Of a stretch of DNA of 8,002 nt, positions 5,616 through 8,002 are shown piece after piece. Source of the stretch: Clostridia bacterium. Lineage in GTDB: Bacteria > Bacillota_A > Clostridia > Christensenellales > Aristaeellaceae. Made by a program: the position numbers and the translations under genes. A model generated the notes under the pieces. That model searched no databases. It saw only the letters and a program-made list of their open reading frames with translations, and had not been told where the DNA came from. The stretch covers positions 1 through 8,002 of the forward strand of contig JAFXMP010000279.1 in the NCBI GenBank assembly GCA_017530275.1. Direction: 5' to 3'. Numbering within the stretch: the stretch's first letter is position 1; the number at the start of each line of letters is the position of its first letter.

Positions 5616-6799
5616 TGCCGAGAGACATCTTCCGGCTGGGCTACAGCGTGCGCATGGATGCGGAGAACAGCGACACCGCCGAGATCATGCTGTACGGCCA
5701 GATCGTAGAGGACGGCCCGAAATGGTGGAAGTGGAGCGAGGAGGACAAATCCGCCGCCGACTTTGACAAGGCCGTGAAAGAAGTGCGCGAAAAGGGCGCG
5801 AAAAAGCTGCTGCTGCGCATCAACAGTCCGGGCGGCGTTTGCACGGAATCCATCGCCATGCGTGCGATCCTGGGCAACGCGGGCTTTGAGGAAATCAATA
5901 TCCGCATCGAGGGCATGTGCGCCAGCGCGGCGACGGATATTGCCACCCTGCCGGGGGCGCACGTCGCCATCTGCGAGGGCAGCGAATACATGATCCATAA
6001 TCCCTGGTGCATGGCGCTGGGGAACGCCAACGAGCTGGAACACACCATCGAACGCCTGCGGAACATCGAGGAGGTTTCGCGCGGATTCTACGCCAAGAAA
6101 AGCGGCCAGAGCGAGGAGCGCATCAAGGAGTGGATGGACGCGGAGACCTGGTTTACAGCAGAGCAGGCCGTGGAATACGGCTTCGCGGACGAGCTGCTTG
6201 AGGCGGAAGTGACGGGCGAAACACCCGCCGCCGCCTGCGCCAGCAGCCGCGAAATGGCGGCCATGCGCGGCCTGTACAAGGCCGTGCCGGAACAGATTGC
6301 GGTGCGCGAGGAAGAAACCGAAGCGCCGCAGGAAACGGACAGCAACGAGGCTCCAGTTGCCGGGGACTCGACTGTAATACATCACGAGGAGGAGACACAT
6401 TCCATGGAGATCAAGGACATCACGCAGGAACAGCTTCTCGCGGAGAACCCGGCGCTGCTTGAGCAGATTCAGCAGGCCGCGCTCACCGCAGAGAGGCAGC
6501 GCCAGGAGGACATCGACGCGATCACCCCGCCCGCAGCGGAGTATCAGGCGATGGCCGAGGAGGCGAAGAAGAAGGGCACGCCCTTCACCGAGTACCAGCG
6601 GGCACTGGTGGCGGCCCAGAAGCAGAAGGGCGCGAACCACCTGGCCGCCAGGCAGGAGGAGACCGCTCCCGCGCAGAACATCGCGGGCGGCGCTGCCGAG
6701 ACCCCCAAGAACGAGGACGAAGAAATCAAGCAGAACGCCGAGGACATGGCGAAGTACGCGAAGGAATATCGCGGCAACGCTGACGGCGGCATGTACTGA
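5615..6799 (+). CDS. ClpP-like head maturation protease with C-terminal scaffold region
   Basis: Encodes 394 residues. Residues 20-200 are a ClpP-fold serine protease: Ile-Asn-Ser-Pro-Gly-Gly at 69-74 (oxyanion region), nucleophile S104 in Cys-Ala-Ser-Ala-Ala, H128 in Met-Ile-His-Asn-Pro, and an acidic third residue probably at D175 or E177 before Thr-Ala-Glu-Gln-Ala-Val-Glu-Tyr-Gly-Phe. Residues 201-263 are an Ala/Glu-rich linker. Residues 264-394 are Gln/Glu/Lys-rich, helical and without hydrophobic core patterns, as in scaffold proteins. The whole copies the lambda gpC layout, where a protease is followed by the Nu3 scaffold. The protease would digest the scaffold from inside the prohead before DNA packaging. 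ATG 5615 overlaps the portal stop and is served by AGGAGG at 5599-5604. A second start for the scaffold alone is at 6404. Confidence 0.9.
   Translation: MPRDIFRLGYSVRMDAENSDTAEIMLYGQIVEDGPKWWKWSEEDKSAADFDKAVKEVREKGAKKLLLRINSPGGVCTESIAMRAILGNAGFEEINIRIEGMCASAATDIATLPGAHVAICEGSEYMIHNPWCMALGNANELEHTIERLRNIEEVSRGFYAKKSGQSEERIKEWMDAETWFTAEQAVEYGFADELLEAEVTGETPAAACASSREMAAMRGLYKAVPEQIAVREEETEAPQETDSNEAPVAGDSTVIHHEEETHSMEIKDITQEQLLAENPALLEQIQQAALTAERQRQEDIDAITPPAAEYQAMAEEAKKKGTPFTEYQRALVAAQKQKGANHLAARQEETAPAQNIAGGAAETPKNEDEEIKQNAEDMAKYAKEYRGNADGGMY
6386..6394 (+). promoter_or_regulatory. Internal ribosome binding site for a nested scaffold
   Basis: GAGGAGGAG lies within the protease-scaffold gene and codes for three Glu residues (258-260). 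Its 3' GGAG is 9 bases before an in-frame ATG at 6404. The surrounding 6365-6403 is less GC-rich than the rest of the gene, which would keep the site accessible. The spacing matches the other ribosome binding sites of this operon. Confidence 0.6.
6404..6799 (+). CDS. Nested in-frame scaffold protein (Nu3-like), internal start
   Basis: A second product of 131 residues (M264 of the full protein onward) is predicted from the internal ATG with its own GAGGAGGAG. It begins Met-Glu-Ile-Lys-Asp-Ile-Thr-Gln-Glu-Gln and consists of long charged helices: Leu-Leu-Glu-Gln-Ile-Gln-Gln-Ala at 281-288 of the full protein, then a Lys-rich stretch, an acidic Asn-Glu-Asp-Glu-Glu at 366-370 and a Tyr/Lys-rich end. 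In lambda the scaffold Nu3 is likewise made from an in-frame start inside gene C, and free scaffold is needed in excess over protease. Here the start coincides with the domain boundary. Expression as a separate protein is inferred, not shown. Confidence 0.6.
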   Translation: MEIKDITQEQLLAENPALLEQIQQAALTAERQRQEDIDAITPPAAEYQAMAEEAKKKGTPFTEYQRALVAAQKQKGANHLAARQEETAPAQNIAGGAAETPKNEDEEIKQNAEDMAKYAKEYRGNADGGMY

Positions 6800-6822
6800 T
6801 TTCGGAAAAGGAGGAAAAGGAC

Positions 6823-7491
6823 ATGAGCACCATGTACGGAACCATCGGGACGAGCACCCCGAATTACCTGCTCGCTGACCCCCAGGGCGCGGACGTGATC
6901 GCCGTGCCGGTTGAGCCGGGCAATGGCGACATCAAGCGCGGTATGCTGCTGTACCGCAAGTCGAGCGGCATGTACGCCCCCGCAGGCACTTCCCAGATCA
7001 GCACCAGCTACAACCTGGTCGTGCTGAACGAGGACGTTTCCACCGGCGCGTCCGTGACGGACGGAGCCGTGGCCGAGGACGTGGCCGCCTATCGCGCTGG
7101 CCGCTTCATCGACGGCAAGGTGATGTACGACAACAGCGGCACGCCCACCAAAGTGACCGCCGCGCACAAGCTCGTGCTGCGCCTGTTCAACATCCTGTTC
7201 GATGTGGACGAGAACGCCGCCGAGTTTGAGAACGGCACGTACAAGATCACCTACGTCGCCAACAACGGCCTGACCGGCGACAGCGCCGAGGCCGATGTTG
7301 TGAAGCCGAAGCTGGCCGGTGCGACCTACACCGTGCTGAACAACAGCGACAGCAGCCTGGGCTTCACCGCGCCCGCCACCAAGTCGTTCTCCAAGTGGAA
7401 CACCAAGGCGGACGGCAGCGGCACGGACTACGCCGCAGCGGCGACCTATTCCACCGACGCAGACCTCAAGCTCTACGCCGTGTGGGCCTAA
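6823..7491 (+). CDS. Head decoration protein (gpD-like) fused to an InlB-type B-repeat
   Basis: Encodes 222 residues; AGGAGG at 6809-6814 lies 8 bases before ATG 6823. Residues 1-130 resemble gpD-family capsid decoration proteins: Gly-Asp-Ile-Lys-Arg-Gly-Met-Leu-Leu at 35-43, Val-Val-Leu-Asn-Glu-Asp-Val at 66-72, and Ala-Tyr-Arg-Ala-Gly-Arg-Phe at 89-95, the strand-rich core that binds at capsid three-fold sites and stabilises the filled head. This position, directly before the major capsid gene, is that of lambda D. Residues 137-222 are additional: Thr-Tyr-Lys-Ile-Thr-Tyr at 139-144, Phe-Ser-Lys-Trp-Asn-Thr-Lys-Ala-Asp-Gly at 189-198, and a terminal Leu-Tyr-Ala-Val-Trp. This is the signature of the Listeria-Bacteroides (Flg_new, InlB B-repeat) beta-grasp module, usually found in secreted or surface proteins. 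The extra domain would stand out from the capsid surface. The gpD call rests on pattern and position. Confidence 0.8.
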   Translation: MSTMYGTIGTSTPNYLLADPQGADVIAVPVEPGNGDIKRGMLLYRKSSGMYAPAGTSQISTSYNLVVLNEDVSTGASVTDGAVAEDVAAYRAGRFIDGKVMYDNSGTPTKVTAAHKLVLRLFNILFDVDENAAEFENGTYKITYVANNGLTGDSAEADVVKPKLAGATYTVLNNSDSSLGFTAPATKSFSKWNTKADGSGTDYAAAATYSTDADLKLYAVWA

Positions 7492-7514
7492 TCAACGAGA
7501 GGAGGACAAAGGAC

Positions 7515-8002
7515 ATGGATATTTATTCTACCCGTGCACAGCTCGCCGCCATCGACCTGATGCCGCGCGAGTACACCTTCCTGCACGATACCTTTGCGCA
7601 TGACGCGGGCACCGTGGAGGACGACAAGGCGATTTACGACTTCCGCAAGGGCAACCGCAAGCTGGCCCCCGTGGTGCATCCCGGCACGGGCGGCGTGCTG
7701 ATGGAGCGCGAGGGCTACGAGACCCGCGAGATCGGGTTCTGCACCGTGGCCCCGGAGCGCGTGATCGAAGTGGAGCAGCTCAAGGGCCGCATGTTCGGCG
7801 AGAATATCCTGGGCGCTCTGACCCCCGCCGAGCGCGAGAAGAAGATGCTGGCGCGTGACCTGATGGACATGCGCAAGGCGATCCAGCGCCGCCGCGAGCA
7901 CATGGTGCGCCAGGTGCTTCTGACCGGCAAGCTGGAAATGTTCAAGTACACCAGCGAGGGCCGCGACAAGGTTGCTACCCTGACCGCCGACTACGGCTTC
8001 AC
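7515..8002 (+). CDS. Major capsid protein, lambda gpE family (5' part)
   Basis: The frame from ATG 7515 is open to the window edge (162 codons and 2 bases; gpE relatives are about 340 residues), so roughly half is visible. GGAGG at 7501-7505 lies 9 bases before the start. The family pattern is clear: Tyr-Thr-Phe-Leu-His-Asp-Thr-Phe at 20-27, Asp-Asp-Lys-Ala-Ile-Tyr-Asp-Phe with Arg-Lys-Leu-Ala-Pro-Val-Val at 35-54, a glycine-rich Pro-Gly-Thr-Gly-Gly-Val turn, Val-Ala-Pro-Glu-Arg at 78-82, Leu-Thr-Pro-Ala-Glu-Arg at 102-107, and a long helix Ile-Gln-Arg-Arg-Arg-Glu-His-Met ending in Leu-Leu-Thr-Gly-Lys at 123-138. The protein builds the icosahedral shell. It is cut only by the window boundary; no lesion is seen. 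Confidence 0.92.
   Translation, partial: MDIYSTRAQLAAIDLMPREYTFLHDTFAHDAGTVEDDKAIYDFRKGNRKLAPVVHPGTGGVLMEREGYETREIGFCTVAPERVIEVEQLKGRMFGENILGALTPAEREKKMLARDLMDMRKAIQRRREHMVRQVLLTGKLEMFKYTSEGRDKVATLTADYGF

Noticed and set aside
5324..6640. A 438-codon open frame on the minus strand opposite the portal end and the protease-scaffold gene
   Set aside because: Leu/Arg/His-rich composition without domain signatures, and antisense to the catalytic ClpP-like motifs, which are convincing on the + strand.
6459..6878. A 139-codon + strand frame, Arg/Pro/Ser-rich, overlapping the scaffold region
   Set aside because: It is the shifted reading of GC-rich scaffold codons, has no ribosome binding site and runs across the decoration-protein start.
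1..8002. Search for CRISPR arrays, tRNA genes, insertion sequences, attachment sites or defence genes
   Set aside because: No direct-repeat arrays, cloverleaf-like segments, transposase motifs or terminal inverted repeats were seen; nearly all bases are accounted for by the structural operon.

Overview
The window is the start of the late (packaging and head) region of a tailed phage or prophage. All supported genes lie on the + strand, and gaps between them range from a 1-4 base overlap to 23 bases, with one exception of 109 bases. Gene content is that of a lambda-type siphovirus: a GpA-family large terminase, a GPB-family portal (Phage_portal_2), a head protease with an embedded scaffold, a gpD-like decoration protein and a gpE-like major capsid protein. 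The DNA is GC-rich (roughly 60% by eye). Nearly every gene has a strong GGAGG ribosome binding site 7-10 bases before its start. An ArpU/DUF1492-like late regulator, a DUF6148-like small protein and an InlB-type B-repeat all point to a GC-rich Clostridia host (Oscillospiraceae-like gut Firmicutes). The host is inferred, since no host gene or attachment site is present.

Layout. Bases 1-18 appear to be the last codons of an upstream gene. Bases 15-545 encode the late-regulator-like protein. Its stop codon lies inside the -35 box of a near-consensus promoter (542-570). Just downstream is a hairpin with a T-rich tail (593-634). This promoter, short leader and terminator-like hairpin resemble the lambda pR'-tR' arrangement. 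Next come a gpZ-like tail protein (655-1272), small terminase (1276-1797), large terminase (1801-3678), a short DUF6148/gpW-like protein (3692-3934), portal (3948-5615), ClpP-like head protease plus scaffold (5615-6799, with a second start at 6404), decoration protein with a C-terminal B-repeat (6823-7491), and the first 162 codons of the major capsid protein (7515 to the window edge).

How they work together. The regulator and the promoter with its leader hairpin would switch on the operon. TerS and TerL cut and pump the DNA through the portal. The short protein and the gpZ-like protein probably form part of the head-tail connection or tail completion. Protease and scaffold shape and mature the prohead built from the capsid protein, which the decoration protein then coats.

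The module itself is ordinary. The points worth a second look are the leader hairpin, the internal scaffold start, the B-repeat on the capsid surface protein, and the gpZ-like gene placed ahead of the terminase genes. No clearly new system such as a defence island, CRISPR array or retroelement is visible.
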